From an uncultured Ruminococcus sp. (GTDB lineage Bacteria > Bacillota > Clostridia > Oscillospirales > Ruminococcaceae), in contig CAJTOG010000010.1 of the NCBI GenBank assembly GCA_910577575.1, positions 1-45,270 on the forward strand: a stretch of 45,270 nucleotides of DNA. The letters run 5' to 3'. Positions within the stretch are counted from its first letter, which is position 1, and each line of letters opens with the position of its first letter. A model generated the notes under the pieces. It worked only from the letters and a program-made list of their open reading frames with translations, ran no database searches and had not been told where the DNA came from. Below are positions 1-7,986 of this stretch, in pieces. A program made the position numbers and the translations under genes.

Positions 1-64
1 TAAGTCGTATTTCTCAATTTTTTGTCCATGTTGCCTTCCTGTGACGTAGAAAGTATTGCGATAC

Positions 65-184
65 AAATTACAGGGACATATGTCTTGTAATAAGTCCCGA
101 GTGGGACAATCGGCAGAATGAATGCAAAGCCGTAACTTCGGCGAGAACATTCGTCAGTTAAGTGCAAAGCACAAAAGATGCCGA
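65..184 (+). ncRNA. Structured 5' leader RNA (possible riboswitch or attenuator)
   Basis: This non-coding leader precedes the sugar-binding lipoprotein gene. Several stems are visible. ATTACA (67-72) pairs with TGTAAT (86-91) around the palindrome at 75-84. GTCCC (94-98) pairs with GGGAC (103-107) across a GAGT loop. An outer helix TCGGCA (110-115) with TGCCGA (179-184) closes a three-way junction. One arm holds TGAATG/CATTCG (119-124/148-153) and GCCG/CGGC (129-132/139-142); the other is GTGC-AAA-GCAC (162-172). A second GGGAC copy (73-77) can also capture 94-98, giving two exclusive folds. A U-rich stretch (186-201) follows. The GCAAAGCC and TGCCGAA words recall c-di-GMP-I riboswitches, but the usual first hairpin is missing, so the class is unassigned. 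Structure is seen; function is inferred. Confidence 0.5.
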
Positions 185-206
185 ATTTTATTAATTTTTT
201 TATACA

Positions 207-237
207 TATTATACTTTAAAATTTGAAAAGTATAATA
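207..237. repeat. 11-bp inverted repeat just upstream of the binding-protein gene
   Basis: TATTATACTTT (207-217) and AAAGTATAATA (227-237) form a perfect inverted repeat with a 9-base AT-only-plus-one-G spacer. It lies between the U-rich end of the leader and the ribosome binding site AAGGAGG at about 245-251. It could be an operator for a dimeric repressor, or an RNA hairpin protecting the message or gating translation. No evidence decides between these. Confidence 0.5.
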
Positions 238-260
238 CATATTTAAGGAGGAAAAAACCA

Positions 261-1763
261 ATGAACACACTTAAGAAAACATTAGCATTAGTTTCTGCTC
301 TTGCTATGACTGCTACTGCATTTGTCGGATGTGGTGATGATAAGAACAGTTCTTCATCATCTTCTTCATCTTCATCATCATCTTCTGAAGCAAGTGATTC
401 TTCTGAAGCAAGCGATTCTTCTGAAGCAAGCGATTCTTCAGAGGCAAGCGATTCTTCTGAATCAAACGGAAGCACAGGTGAAATCGATGCTTCTGTAGGA
501 CAGGGCGGCGATACTTTCACAGTTGCTGCTTGGGATGCTAACGACGTTCCTTATCTTATCGCTCAGTGGAAGGGTCTCGACTATAAAACAGTTACTACAG
601 ACCTTGCTGATGGTAAAGTTGATGGCGTTAACTTCATCGTATTCGGTGTTGGCGGCGGTCAGGCTGCTGAAAACTATGATCAGCTCTTTACTGCAGGTGA
701 AGACCTTGACGTTTACTTCTGTGAAGCTGACTGGGCATTGAAGTATATCAATGACGATACAAAGACTCTTGACCTTGCTAAGCTTGGTTTGTCAGATTCT
801 GACTTCCCGAATATCTATGAGTATACTGATGCTATTGGTAAGTCTGAGTCAGGCGTTCGTAAGGGTATTTCTTGGCAGGCTGCAGCAGGCGGTTTCGCTT
901 ACAGAGCTGACCTCGCTGAAGAGTATCTTGGCGTAACTTCACCTGAAGATATGCAGGCTCAGATTGACGATTGGGGTAAGTTTGTTACTGCTGCTCAGAC
1001 AATCAGTGACAAGTCAAGCGGTTCTGTTGCTCTTGCTGACTCACTCGGTGGTATGTGGCAGGCTTATGCTTGCGGACGTTCAACTCCTTGGGTTCAGGAC
1101 AACGCTCTCCAGATTGATGATTTCTGTAATGAATTCGGTGAGACAGCTAAAGCTCTCTGGGATATCGGCGGTGTTTCTAAGGAAAATCAGTGGGATCCAG
1201 GCTGGACAGCTGCCGGCGTTTCAGGCAACACAATGGGTTACTTCGTATCTACATGGGGATTCGGCGGATTCTTCCTCGATGCTGCTGGCGGCGTAGGCGG
1301 AGACCAGTACGGCAAGTGGGCTCTCTGTCAGGGACCAACTCCATATTACTGGGGCGGTACTTGGATTGTTGTTAACCCTGCTACTGATAACGGTCAGGAA
1401 GCTCGTGACTTCATTATTTCAGCTACTTCTGACGACGAGCAGATGAAGGCATATGCTGTTGCTAAGCCAGAATATGTAAATAACCAGAAGGTTATGGATG
1501 AACTTATTGCTGCTGATACAGTATTCAATTCTGATATCACAGGCAACTTCAAGGACAACCAGAACATTTACGCTTCTCTTGCTGAAAACGTTAAGGCACT
1601 CGACTTTGAAGGTCTTATCACTCCTTACGATGCTACTATCAAGACAGAATTCCTTGATGCTGTTAAGAAGGAGTACTGTGAAGCAGGCAGCTCATGGGAT
1701 GATACACTTAATACATTCAAGGATAAGGTTGCTGAAAAGATTCAGACAATTGATGTTGAATAA
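261..1763 (+). CDS. Sugar-type ABC transporter substrate-binding lipoprotein
   Basis: This is the extracellular solute-binding component of a sugar-family ABC importer. The N-terminus is a lipoprotein signal: Lys5-Lys6, a hydrophobic core, then FVGC with Cys24 as the lipidation site. Ser30-Ser42 is an unbroken serine run, followed by four EASDSS repeats (residues 43-66) that form a flexible tether. The binding domain follows, with the Trp- and Gly-rich character of carbohydrate-binding proteins. At 500 residues it is long for family 1, partly because of the linker. A strong AAGGAGG site supports the ATG start. Two permease genes follow, but no ATPase gene is present, so a shared MsmK-like ATPase elsewhere probably powers it. 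The substrate cannot be read from sequence. Confidence 0.93.
   Translation: MNTLKKTLALVSALAMTATAFVGCGDDKNSSSSSSSSSSSSSEASDSSEASDSSEASDSSEASDSSESNGSTGEIDASVGQGGDTFTVAAWDANDVPYLIAQWKGLDYKTVTTDLADGKVDGVNFIVFGVGGGQAAENYDQLFTAGEDLDVYFCEADWALKYINDDTKTLDLAKLGLSDSDFPNIYEYTDAIGKSESGVRKGISWQAAAGGFAYRADLAEEYLGVTSPEDMQAQIDDWGKFVTAAQTISDKSSGSVALADSLGGMWQAYACGRSTPWVQDNALQIDDFCNEFGETAKALWDIGGVSKENQWDPGWTAAGVSGNTMGYFVSTWGFGGFFLDAAGGVGGDQYGKWALCQGPTPYYWGGTWIVVNPATDNGQEARDFIISATSDDEQMKAYAVAKPEYVNNQKVMDELIAADTVFNSDITGNFKDNQNIYASLAENVKALDFEGLITPYDATIKTEFLDAVKKEYCEAGSSWDDTLNTFKDKVAEKIQTIDVE
387..458 (+). repeat. Four tandem 18-bp coding repeats (EASDSS linker)
   Basis: Four in-frame 18-bp units (387-404, 405-422, 423-440, 441-458) differ by only a few third-position changes and each encode EASDSS. 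They follow a 13-serine run. Because they are nearly identical at DNA level, they are prone to slippage and copy-number change, which would lengthen or shorten the tether between membrane anchor and binding domain. Confidence 0.9.
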
Positions 1764-1804
1764 TTAGTCTCCCGACTGATTGAATCTGTTTAAATCAAAA
1801 ATAT

Positions 1805-1852
1805 ATACCCTATGGGATACGTATGTATTCCATAGGTGTATGTTTGTTTATT
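1805..1852 (+). terminator. Long hairpin with U-rich tail between binding protein and permeases
   Basis: A roughly 16-bp imperfect stem is formed by 1805-1820 and 1825-1841 around a GTAT loop, with one G-U pair and a one-base bulge. The following 1842-1852 is T-rich but not a pure T-run. In binding-protein-dependent transporters such an element often acts as a partial terminator or 3' stabiliser, so that more binding protein than permease is made. That role is inferred here. Confidence 0.55.
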
Positions 1853-1878
1853 ATTAAAATTCCGAGAGGGTGTGTGTA

Positions 1879-2931
1879 ATGGCATCAGCTGCACAGAGAC
1901 GTATTAAATCAATCAGCTATGCAAAATATGGCTACATCTTTATTTTGCCGTTTTTTCTTGTTTATTTCTTTTTCCAATTATGGCCACTGATTAACACCTT
2001 CATTGTCAGCTTCCATGGCAATGGAGCAAATGTTAACGATTTCGTAGGCTTTGAAAATTATAAGGTTCTGTTATTCGGCGGCGGAAGACGTGAAGCTGCT
2101 ATCAGCAAGACTTTCTTTAATTCATTCGGTAATACTCTTATCCTTTGGATTGGTAACTTTATTCCACAGATTGCTCTTTCTCTTTCACTTGCAGTGTGGT
2201 TTACAGAAGCAAATCTTAAAATTCCGGGCAAGGAATTCTTTAAGATTGTTATGTACCTTCCAAATATCATTACTGCTGCTTCTGTCGCAGTTCTTTTCCT
2301 TCAGCTCTGCGGACAGTCAGAAACAAACCCTGGTGCTGTAAACCAGATTCTTAACAAATTAGGTATTGTAGGTTATGATGCAGCATCCAAAAAATATGAT
2401 GTTGTTCCGCTTATCGAGGGAACAACCCAATCACGTGTCATGGTTATGTTTATTCAGACATGGCTCTGGTTCGGCAATACGATGATTATGCTTATGTCAG
2501 GTATTCAGGGTATCAATCCTTCACTTTTTGAAGCTGCAAGCATCGATGGTGCAACTTCAGGTCAGGTATTCAGAAAGATTACTCTTCCGCTTCTTTCTCC
2601 TATCCTTTCCTATACTCTTGTAACATCTATGATTGGTGGTCTTCAGATGTTTGATATTCCTTACCTCTTCCATAATGGTCAGATAGTTAATAAGGACCTT
2701 AAAACAATAGCTGTTCTTATTTATGAATATTTCCACGCTCAGGCTGATGAAAACAAGATGGGTTATGCCGGTGCGGCTTCAGTTCTTCTCTTCTTCGTTA
2801 CACTTGTTCTTGGCTGTATCGCATTCTATATGACTCGTGATAAAGATGCTGCTGCTAAGAAAAAACAGAGAAGGAAGATGGCTAAACAGCTTAAAAAAGA
2901 AAGTAAACAGTTTGGAGGTTTTTCAATATGA
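1879..2931 (+). CDS. Sugar ABC transporter permease, MalF/UgpA-like
   Basis: This inner permease subunit of the importer belongs to the MalF/UgpA side of the binding-protein-dependent family. A transmembrane segment lies near residues 15-35 and several more follow. The ATPase-contacting EAA loop is seen as EAASIDGATSGQVFRKITLP. I chose the ATG at 1879 because GAGAGGG lies 8-10 bases upstream. The in-frame GTG at 1870 would overlap that site. The basic C-terminal tail (AAAKKKQRRKMAKQ) should be cytoplasmic. The stop overlaps the next gene by the ATGA tetranucleotide, showing translational coupling. Its partner permease and the binding lipoprotein are adjacent. Confidence 0.93.
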   Translation: MASAAQRRIKSISYAKYGYIFILPFFLVYFFFQLWPLINTFIVSFHGNGANVNDFVGFENYKVLLFGGGRREAAISKTFFNSFGNTLILWIGNFIPQIALSLSLAVWFTEANLKIPGKEFFKIVMYLPNIITAASVAVLFLQLCGQSETNPGAVNQILNKLGIVGYDAASKKYDVVPLIEGTTQSRVMVMFIQTWLWFGNTMIMLMSGIQGINPSLFEAASIDGATSGQVFRKITLPLLSPILSYTLVTSMIGGLQMFDIPYLFHNGQIVNKDLKTIAVLIYEYFHAQADENKMGYAGAASVLLFFVTLVLGCIAFYMTRDKDAAAKKKQRRKMAKQLKKESKQFGGFSI

Positions 2932-3824
2932 GTAAAATGAAATCAGTTTATGGAGAACCGAAAGACAATTATTCAGCTAAGCTTAGAACCAAATCTATTA
3001 TTCTTACTATTTGGTTTATTTTTCTTACTGTTATTTGTTTACTTCCTATTTATATTCTTCTTGTAAATGCTACCCGTACTCATGCTCAGATTGCGGTAAG
3101 CTTTAGTGCTATTCCAGGTTCAAACTTGGTTAACAACTTTAAAACTTTGGCAAATGATTCTAACTTTAAGCTTGCCTATGATGCTCTTAACGGTTATAAG
3201 AACAGTATTTTTATTACAGTTTGTTCAACTTTTCTTACCGTTTTCTTCTCAGCACTGACGGCTTATGGTATGCACGTTTATGACTTTAAACTCAAGGATA
3301 TTTCCTATACGATTGTTCTTCTTGTAATGATGATTCCTATGCAGGTAACATCTGCCGGTTTCGTAAGCTTCATGGCTCAGATTGGTCTTACTAATACATA
3401 TTGGCCGCTTATCATTCCAGCAGTAGCTGCTCCTTCTGTTGTATACTTTATGCGTTCATACATGCAGTCATCTTTCTCACTTTCAATTGTTGAAGCTGCA
3501 CGTATTGACGGATGCAGTGAGTTCCGAACATTTGTTTCAATTGCTATTCCAATGATGAAGCCGGCTATTGCAGTTCAGGCAATATTTGCTTTTATTGCAA
3601 GCTGGAATAACTTCTATACACCTAATATGATTCTCATCAATGTAAAACTTAAGGAAAAAACCCTTCCAATGATGGTTTCTGCTCTTCAGTCATCTGATAA
3701 GCTCAAGGATTACGGTGCTATCTATTGTGCTATTGCTCTTAGTATTGTTCCAATCGTTATTGCTTATGTTTTCCTTTCAAAATTTATCATTGCAGGTGTT
3801 GCACTTGGTGGTGTAAAGGAATAA
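2928..3824 (+). CDS. Sugar ABC transporter permease, MalG/AraQ-like
   Basis: This is the second permease subunit, of the MalG/AraQ type, 298 residues. It has a first membrane segment at about residues 25-47 and the EAA loop EAARIDGCSEFRTFVSIAIP, which docks on the ATPase. The start overlaps the preceding permease stop in ATGA, so the two chains are probably made in equal amounts. A strong intrinsic terminator begins 13 bases after the stop, making this the last gene of the transporter unit. No ATPase gene lies in the unit. Confidence 0.93.
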   Translation: MSKMKSVYGEPKDNYSAKLRTKSIILTIWFIFLTVICLLPIYILLVNATRTHAQIAVSFSAIPGSNLVNNFKTLANDSNFKLAYDALNGYKNSIFITVCSTFLTVFFSALTAYGMHVYDFKLKDISYTIVLLVMMIPMQVTSAGFVSFMAQIGLTNTYWPLIIPAVAAPSVVYFMRSYMQSSFSLSIVEAARIDGCSEFRTFVSIAIPMMKPAIAVQAIFAFIASWNNFYTPNMILINVKLKEKTLPMMVSALQSSDKLKDYGAIYCAIALSIVPIVIAYVFLSKFIIAGVALGGVKE

Positions 3825-3837
3825 TTCCAATAAATTT

Positions 3838-3866
3838 CAGCGTACTTCGGTACGCTGTTTTTTTTT
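3838..3866 (+). terminator. Rho-independent terminator of the sugar importer
   Basis: CAGCGTAC (3838-3845) and GTACGCTG (3850-3857) form a perfect 8-bp stem closed by the stable TTCG tetraloop. Nine T residues (3858-3866) follow directly. This is a textbook intrinsic terminator separating the transporter from the sporulation operon. Confidence 0.95.
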
Positions 3867-3867
3867 G

Positions 3868-3895
3868 CATAAACGCTTCTGAAATTGAATATTAT
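3868..3895 (+). promoter_or_regulatory. Weak candidate sigma-E promoter for the spoIIIA operon
   Basis: CATAAAC (3868-3874) resembles the -35 element of sporulation sigma-E promoters, and AATATTAT (3888-3895) partly resembles its -10 element at 13 bases spacing. The operon is sigma-E dependent in Bacillus subtilis. The match here is only partial, so this is a suggestion from position and resemblance. Confidence 0.25.
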
Positions 3896-3916
3896 TTAGT
3901 GAAAGGGGAGTTTGAA

Positions 3917-4834
3917 ATGCCGGAATGTACAAGCTATAGGATTATTGCTGATTATTTACCTCAAAAAATAAGACAGGCAATGATGAATATCAATAAAGAT
4001 GAACGTGAAAACATAAGTGAAATTCGTCTTTTCAGCGGACGAGCTGTAGCATTTATTTATCCTGACAAGGTTGCATATTTGACTACAGTCGGATTAACGG
4101 CAAGTTTCAGGAATACATCTGTAGTTGTTGCCGATTCGAGTGATATCGAAAAAACTGTTGATTCATTATCTCATTATTCACTTCATAGCTGTTCAAGGGA
4201 ATTGAAACAGGGATTTTTTGTTCTGAAAAATGGCATAAGAGTTGGAATTTCAGGAAGTTATTCATCAAATGGAGTTATAACTGAGATAACAGGGCTGAAT
4301 TTTCGTGTCTCGAGAAATATTTTAGGAAGTGCAGATAGAATATATCCGCTTATTTCTGAATACAGATGCGGAATTCTTATCTGTGGGAGCGTAAACTCCG
4401 GAAAAACTACTATACTTCGGGATTTATGCCGTCTGACTGGAAACTATCAAAAAGCTGTTTTGATTGATGAGCGGAATGAAATTGCTTTTGTAAATAATGG
4501 AATTGCATCGAATGATGTGGGAGCTTTGACTGATATTCTTGTAGGTTGTTCACGAGCTGTTGGGATTGTTTCAGCTGTTCGAACGCTTTCACCTGATTAT
4601 ATTTTCTGTGATGAAATTTCAACTGATGATGATTCCGATGCAATAATTAACAGTATAGGGTGCGGAGTTGAATTTTGTGCTACAATTCATGCTAAAAATT
4701 TTAATGATTTGATAAAGCGTCCAATTGGACAGAAACTCATGTCCGCAAAAATATTCAGATATGCCGTTTTTCTGGAAGGTTCGGAAAGTCCCGGAAAAAT
4801 TGCTGAAATAAGGAGGCTTGAAATTAATGCTTAG
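3917..4834 (+). CDS. spoIIIAA: Stage III sporulation protein AA (ATPase)
   Basis: SpoIIIAA is the secretion-type ATPase of the SpoIIIA-SpoIIQ channel linking mother cell to forespore; it acts on the mother-cell side after engulfment. The Walker A motif GSVNSGKTT is visible mid-protein, followed by the acidic VLIDERNEIA and IFCDEIST segments expected for the hexameric ATPase. The length, 305 residues, is close to the Bacillus protein. The start is placed at the ATG at 3917 because AAAGGGGAG (3903-3910) is its ribosome site; the upstream GTG at 3899 would precede that site. It opens a complete spoIIIAA-AH series and overlaps spoIIIAB by 8 bases. Confidence 0.95.
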   Translation: MPECTSYRIIADYLPQKIRQAMMNINKDERENISEIRLFSGRAVAFIYPDKVAYLTTVGLTASFRNTSVVVADSSDIEKTVDSLSHYSLHSCSRELKQGFFVLKNGIRVGISGSYSSNGVITEITGLNFRVSRNILGSADRIYPLISEYRCGILICGSVNSGKTTILRDLCRLTGNYQKAVLIDERNEIAFVNNGIASNDVGALTDILVGCSRAVGIVSAVRTLSPDYIFCDEISTDDDSDAIINSIGCGVEFCATIHAKNFNDLIKRPIGQKLMSAKIFRYAVFLEGSESPGKIAEIRRLEINA

Positions 4835-5330
4835 AATTATTGCCGCATTTGCCTTTACATCAGCCGGCGGAATAATTGGATTTTCAATGGCTGATAAACT
4901 GAAGGAAGCACGGAAAATCTGTGATGAAATAAGCAGTCTTTTTCAAAGGGCAAGCTTTCTTATCGGTTATCGCTGTGATGATGTATATGCTGTATGCAAA
5001 AATCTGAAATCTGATTCAGAGTTTAAGGATTTGACTTTTTTACAGTATCTTCCTGATGAATATAATGCCGGTGAAGATTTTAGATATCGCTGGAATCAGG
5101 CTCTTGAGTTACAGAAAAATCTTGGAAAAGAAGAAAAAGAATTGCTTGCATATTTTGGTTCGATTCTGGGAAAAAGTGATGTTGATGGACAGCTTTCGTC
5201 CATATCGGAAATCCAGAAGGAACTTGAAAGAATTTATGTAGTCCGTCTTGAAAATTTACAGAAAAAAGGACGGCTTTACAGAACTACAGGACTGCTTTTC
5301 GGCGTGATGGCAGGAATACTTGTTATTTAA
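4827..5330 (+). CDS. spoIIIAB: Stage III sporulation protein AB
   Basis: SpoIIIAB is a bitopic membrane protein of the mother-cell channel complex, with a GspF-like cytoplasmic domain. This one is 167 residues, with hydrophobic segments at both ends (about 1-22, with GGIIGF, and about 150-167), the usual pattern. AGGAGG (4811-4816) sits 10 bases before the ATG at 4827, which is preferred over an in-frame TTG at 4818. It overlaps the end of spoIIIAA. The identification rests on length, topology and fixed operon position. Confidence 0.9.
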   Translation: MLRIIAAFAFTSAGGIIGFSMADKLKEARKICDEISSLFQRASFLIGYRCDDVYAVCKNLKSDSEFKDLTFLQYLPDEYNAGEDFRYRWNQALELQKNLGKEEKELLAYFGSILGKSDVDGQLSSISEIQKELERIYVVRLENLQKKGRLYRTTGLLFGVMAGILVI

Positions 5331-5342
5331 AGGAGTACGCCA

Positions 5343-5540
5343 ATGGATATTGATTTAATTTTTAAAATTGCAGGAACAGGCATAATAGTTGCAGTTCTTA
5401 ATCTTGTTCTTAAACGTGCAGAGCGTGAGGAACAGGCGATGATGACAACGCTTGCAGGACTTATTGTAGTGCTTGTTATAATTGTTGAGGAAATAGGCGG
5501 ATTATTTGAGACTGTCAAAACGGTATTCGGATTATGGTAG
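5343..5540 (+). CDS. spoIIIAC: Stage III sporulation protein AC
   Basis: SpoIIIAC is a very small two-helix membrane protein of the channel. Here it is 65 residues, with helices at about 7-24 and 36-56 joined by the charged segment KRAEREEQ. That length and pattern match the family almost exactly. AAAGGAG (5329-5335) precedes the ATG. Its stop overlaps the start of spoIIIAD by 7 bases. Confidence 0.95.
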   Translation: MDIDLIFKIAGTGIIVAVLNLVLKRAEREEQAMMTTLAGLIVVLVIIVEEIGGLFETVKTVFGLW

Positions 5541-5923
5541 ACAGAAGTATTGCAACAGCCGGTTTTTGTGTATGTGCTGCAATTCTGGCAGTGCTTCTCC
5601 GTCAACATTGCCGTGAGCAGTCATTGATGCTTGCACTTGCCGCCTGTGCGGTTGTTATCGGTGGATTTATGTCATTTTTTAACCCAATGATAACTGAAAT
5701 AAGTAGCATATTTACTCAGGCAGGAATATCAGACGCTTATCTGTCGCTTATTTTCAAGGCAACCGCAATCTGCATTATAACACAGATAACGTGTGAACTA
5801 TGCCGTGACAGCGGAGAAGCGGCGATTGCGTCAGCAGCAGAAATATGGGGACGGGGAGCAGTAACATTTATTAGTCTTCCGCTTATAAAAGCTCTTCTTG
5901 AGCAGATTAATGAGATTTTGTAA
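5534..5923 (+). CDS. spoIIIAD: Stage III sporulation protein AD
   Basis: SpoIIIAD is a polytopic membrane component of the forespore channel. This 129-residue copy has about four hydrophobic segments and the characteristic AEIWGRGAV stretch near residues 105-113. It overlaps spoIIIAC, suggesting coupled translation of the two membrane subunits. It lies in the expected place between spoIIIAC and spoIIIAE. Confidence 0.93.
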   Translation: MVDRSIATAGFCVCAAILAVLLRQHCREQSLMLALAACAVVIGGFMSFFNPMITEISSIFTQAGISDAYLSLIFKATAICIITQITCELCRDSGEAAIASAAEIWGRGAVTFISLPLIKALLEQINEIL

Positions 5924-5930
5924 GGTAGTT

Positions 5931-7007
5931 ATGAAAAAAGCAGTTATAATTTTTCTTTCATTGGTTATTGTTTTTACTTTTATTTTGCCTGTTTCAGCAA
6001 TGGCAGAAGATATTTTAAGTCCAGTTGATGAGATAACAGAACAGATTGACAGTATTCTTGATGATTATGATATAGGCTTTGATATAAGCGATATGGATAG
6101 TCTTTCACTGACGGAGCTGATAGAACGGATTAAAAATCATTTTATATCACATATTGATGCACCCCTGAAGATTCTATGTTCAGTTTTTATTGTAATAATT
6201 TGCAGCACACTGACCAATAATGCAGTATCCAAATCCACGGATATATATAATATGGTTTGTGTGATGACAGCGGTCACGGTGATAGCTCCGCAGCTTATAT
6301 CTGTTTTCAATGAAACTCTTTATACAATTCAAGTCGGCAGCAGTTTCATTCTTGTATTTGTTCCGTTGTTTACAGCAATTTCAGTTATAAGCGGAGGTTT
6401 TACTTCTGCCGGAGTTTATCATATGATGATGCTGGGAGCATCTGAACTTATTGTTAAACTTTCTGAAAGTTATTTACTTCCTGTTCTCGGTGTAATATCA
6501 GCATTTGCAGTGACCGGAAGCGTTTTTCCGAGTACATCACTTGATAGTCTGGTGAATCTTCTTAAAAAGACTGTAACATGGGGAATATCAATAACCATGA
6601 GTCTTTTTGTGGGATTTGTTACTCTTAAATGTACCATAACCGGAAAGGCTGACGGAGTTGCTGCCAAGACTGCTAAAATGCTTGTTTCCGGATTTGTTCC
6701 GATAGTCGGCGGAGCTGTATCCGATGCATATTCAACAGTAAGGGGAAGTTTTGATGTAATCAACGGTGCAGTAGGTGCAGTGGGAATCATAGCTATTGCA
6801 ATGATTATGCTGCCGAAAATCATAGAAATCTTTGTATACAGAATTGTTATGTGGGTTGGAAGTGCGGTCGCTGATATTTTTTCCGCTGATGCAATATCAA
6901 AGTTATTGAAAAGTTTTGACAGCGGACTTGCTATTGCACAAAGCATACTTATTTGTTATGGAGTTATATTTATTTTATGTTCAGCAATTTTAATGCAGAC
7001 TTTTTGA
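5931..7007 (+). CDS. spoIIIAE: Stage III sporulation protein AE
   Basis: SpoIIIAE is the large polytopic membrane subunit of the SpoIIIA complex. I start it at the ATG at 5931, giving MKKAVIIFLSL and a signal-peptide-like segment ending near PVSAMA at about residue 24. An upstream TTG (5898) and ATG (5910) in frame would bury that signal. The body has an extracytoplasmic N-terminal part (to about residue 75) and then about seven hydrophobic helices, as in the family. The 358-residue length is slightly below the Bacillus protein. Confidence 0.94.
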   Translation: MKKAVIIFLSLVIVFTFILPVSAMAEDILSPVDEITEQIDSILDDYDIGFDISDMDSLSLTELIERIKNHFISHIDAPLKILCSVFIVIICSTLTNNAVSKSTDIYNMVCVMTAVTVIAPQLISVFNETLYTIQVGSSFILVFVPLFTAISVISGGFTSAGVYHMMMLGASELIVKLSESYLLPVLGVISAFAVTGSVFPSTSLDSLVNLLKKTVTWGISITMSLFVGFVTLKCTITGKADGVAAKTAKMLVSGFVPIVGGAVSDAYSTVRGSFDVINGAVGAVGIIAIAMIMLPKIIEIFVYRIVMWVGSAVADIFSADAISKLLKSFDSGLAIAQSILICYGVIFILCSAILMQTF

Positions 7008-7015
7008 GGTGAATT

Positions 7016-7477
7016 ATGGAAGATATAAAATCAGCTGTTATGGCAGTATGTGTTATTTCATCAGCAAAATGTATAATCGGAAATATTGCCTCTGTGTCAA
7101 AACTGAAAAATCAGATTGGTATGATTATGAATCTGCTTCTTGCTGTTTTTATTATATCTCCATTTATACATGGACTTTCTGAATTTGAAATGCCTGATAT
7201 TTCTGTTTACAGCATAACAGATTATGATTATTCAGATGATATGTATGCATCGGCACTTGCAAATCAGACAGCTGAAAATATAGAATCGGTTTTATCACAA
7301 CAGCTTTCAGCTCTTGGAATTTATTGTGACAAAATTGAAGTTGAAGTTAATATTTCAGCAGATTACAGCATATCTATTAATAAGGTGACGGTTACATCGG
7401 AGGATTTTGAAGCAGCGGCATTGATTGTAAAAGGCAGTCTTGGCACTGAAACGGAGGTTATAAATGGAACTGATTGA
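7016..7477 (+). CDS. spoIIIAF: Stage III sporulation protein AF
   Basis: SpoIIIAF anchors a small ring-building-type domain facing the intermembrane space. This 153-residue protein has two N-terminal membrane segments (about 6-22 and 36-54) and a soluble C-terminal domain containing NKVTVTSEDFEAA, consistent with the family. GAGGTG lies 6 bases before the ATG. It overlaps spoIIIAG by 14 bases. Confidence 0.92.
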   Translation: MEDIKSAVMAVCVISSAKCIIGNIASVSKLKNQIGMIMNLLLAVFIISPFIHGLSEFEMPDISVYSITDYDYSDDMYASALANQTAENIESVLSQQLSALGIYCDKIEVEVNISADYSISINKVTVTSEDFEAAALIVKGSLGTETEVINGTD

Positions 7478-7976
7478 AAAAATAAAATCCGGAAAAACAG
7501 TAGCCGTCACTGTTCTCGGAGTGGCGGGGTTACTGTTGATAATTATTTCATCTGTTCTGCCGGAAAAAAAGCAGTCTGCTCCGCCTTCCGCTGATTTAAC
7601 TGTAAATTCTGTTGACAGCAGTGATTATTGCCATGAAACTGAACAGAAACTTGAAGAATTTCTTAAAAAAATTGACGGGGCAGGTGATGTTAAAGTTTAT
7701 CTCACTATAAAAAGCAGTGAAAGATATGTTTATGTTGCTGAAGAGAAAAAAGTAAAATCAGAAAACAAAACAGAGGAGGAAGAAAAATATGTCATAGTCG
7801 GGGGAGGAAGTGAGCGTGAACCTTTGATTGAAACAGTAGAGGCTCCGGAGATAACAGGTGCAGTAATTGTATGCACTGGCGGAGGAAGCCCTGTTGTTGA
7901 GGAAAGAATCTATAAAGCGGCATCTGCTGCACTTGGAATTTCTACAGGCAAAATATATGTAACTAAAATGAAATGA
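7464..7976 (+). CDS. spoIIIAG: Stage III sporulation protein AG
   Basis: SpoIIIAG forms a large oligomeric ring in the space between mother cell and forespore membranes. One N-terminal membrane helix (about residues 12-31) is followed by a soluble domain of the YscJ/FliF-like ring-building type. The GAGDVKVYLTIKSSER segment and the C-terminal IYKAASAALGISTGKIYV segment are family-typical. The 170-residue protein is shorter than the 229-residue Bacillus version. Confidence 0.93.
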   Translation: MELIEKIKSGKTVAVTVLGVAGLLLIIISSVLPEKKQSAPPSADLTVNSVDSSDYCHETEQKLEEFLKKIDGAGDVKVYLTIKSSERYVYVAEEKKVKSENKTEEEEKYVIVGGGSEREPLIETVEAPEITGAVIVCTGGGSPVVEERIYKAASAALGISTGKIYVTKMK

Positions 7977-7986
7977 GGTATTATTT

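Noticed and set aside
65..184. Calling the leader a c-di-GMP-I (GEMM) riboswitch
   Set aside because: GCAAAGCC and TGCCGAA are present, but the GGCAAACC start and GAAA-capped hairpin are missing.
387..458. Short tandem repeats resembling a CRISPR array
   Set aside because: The units are contiguous, in frame and without spacers; they encode a protein linker.
209..520. Minus-strand frame with acidic repeats
   Set aside because: It is the complement of the serine/EASDSS repeats of the binding lipoprotein and has no ribosome site.
6470..6946. 158-residue minus-strand frame
   Set aside because: Shadow of spoIIIAE; no ribosome site and no recognisable family.
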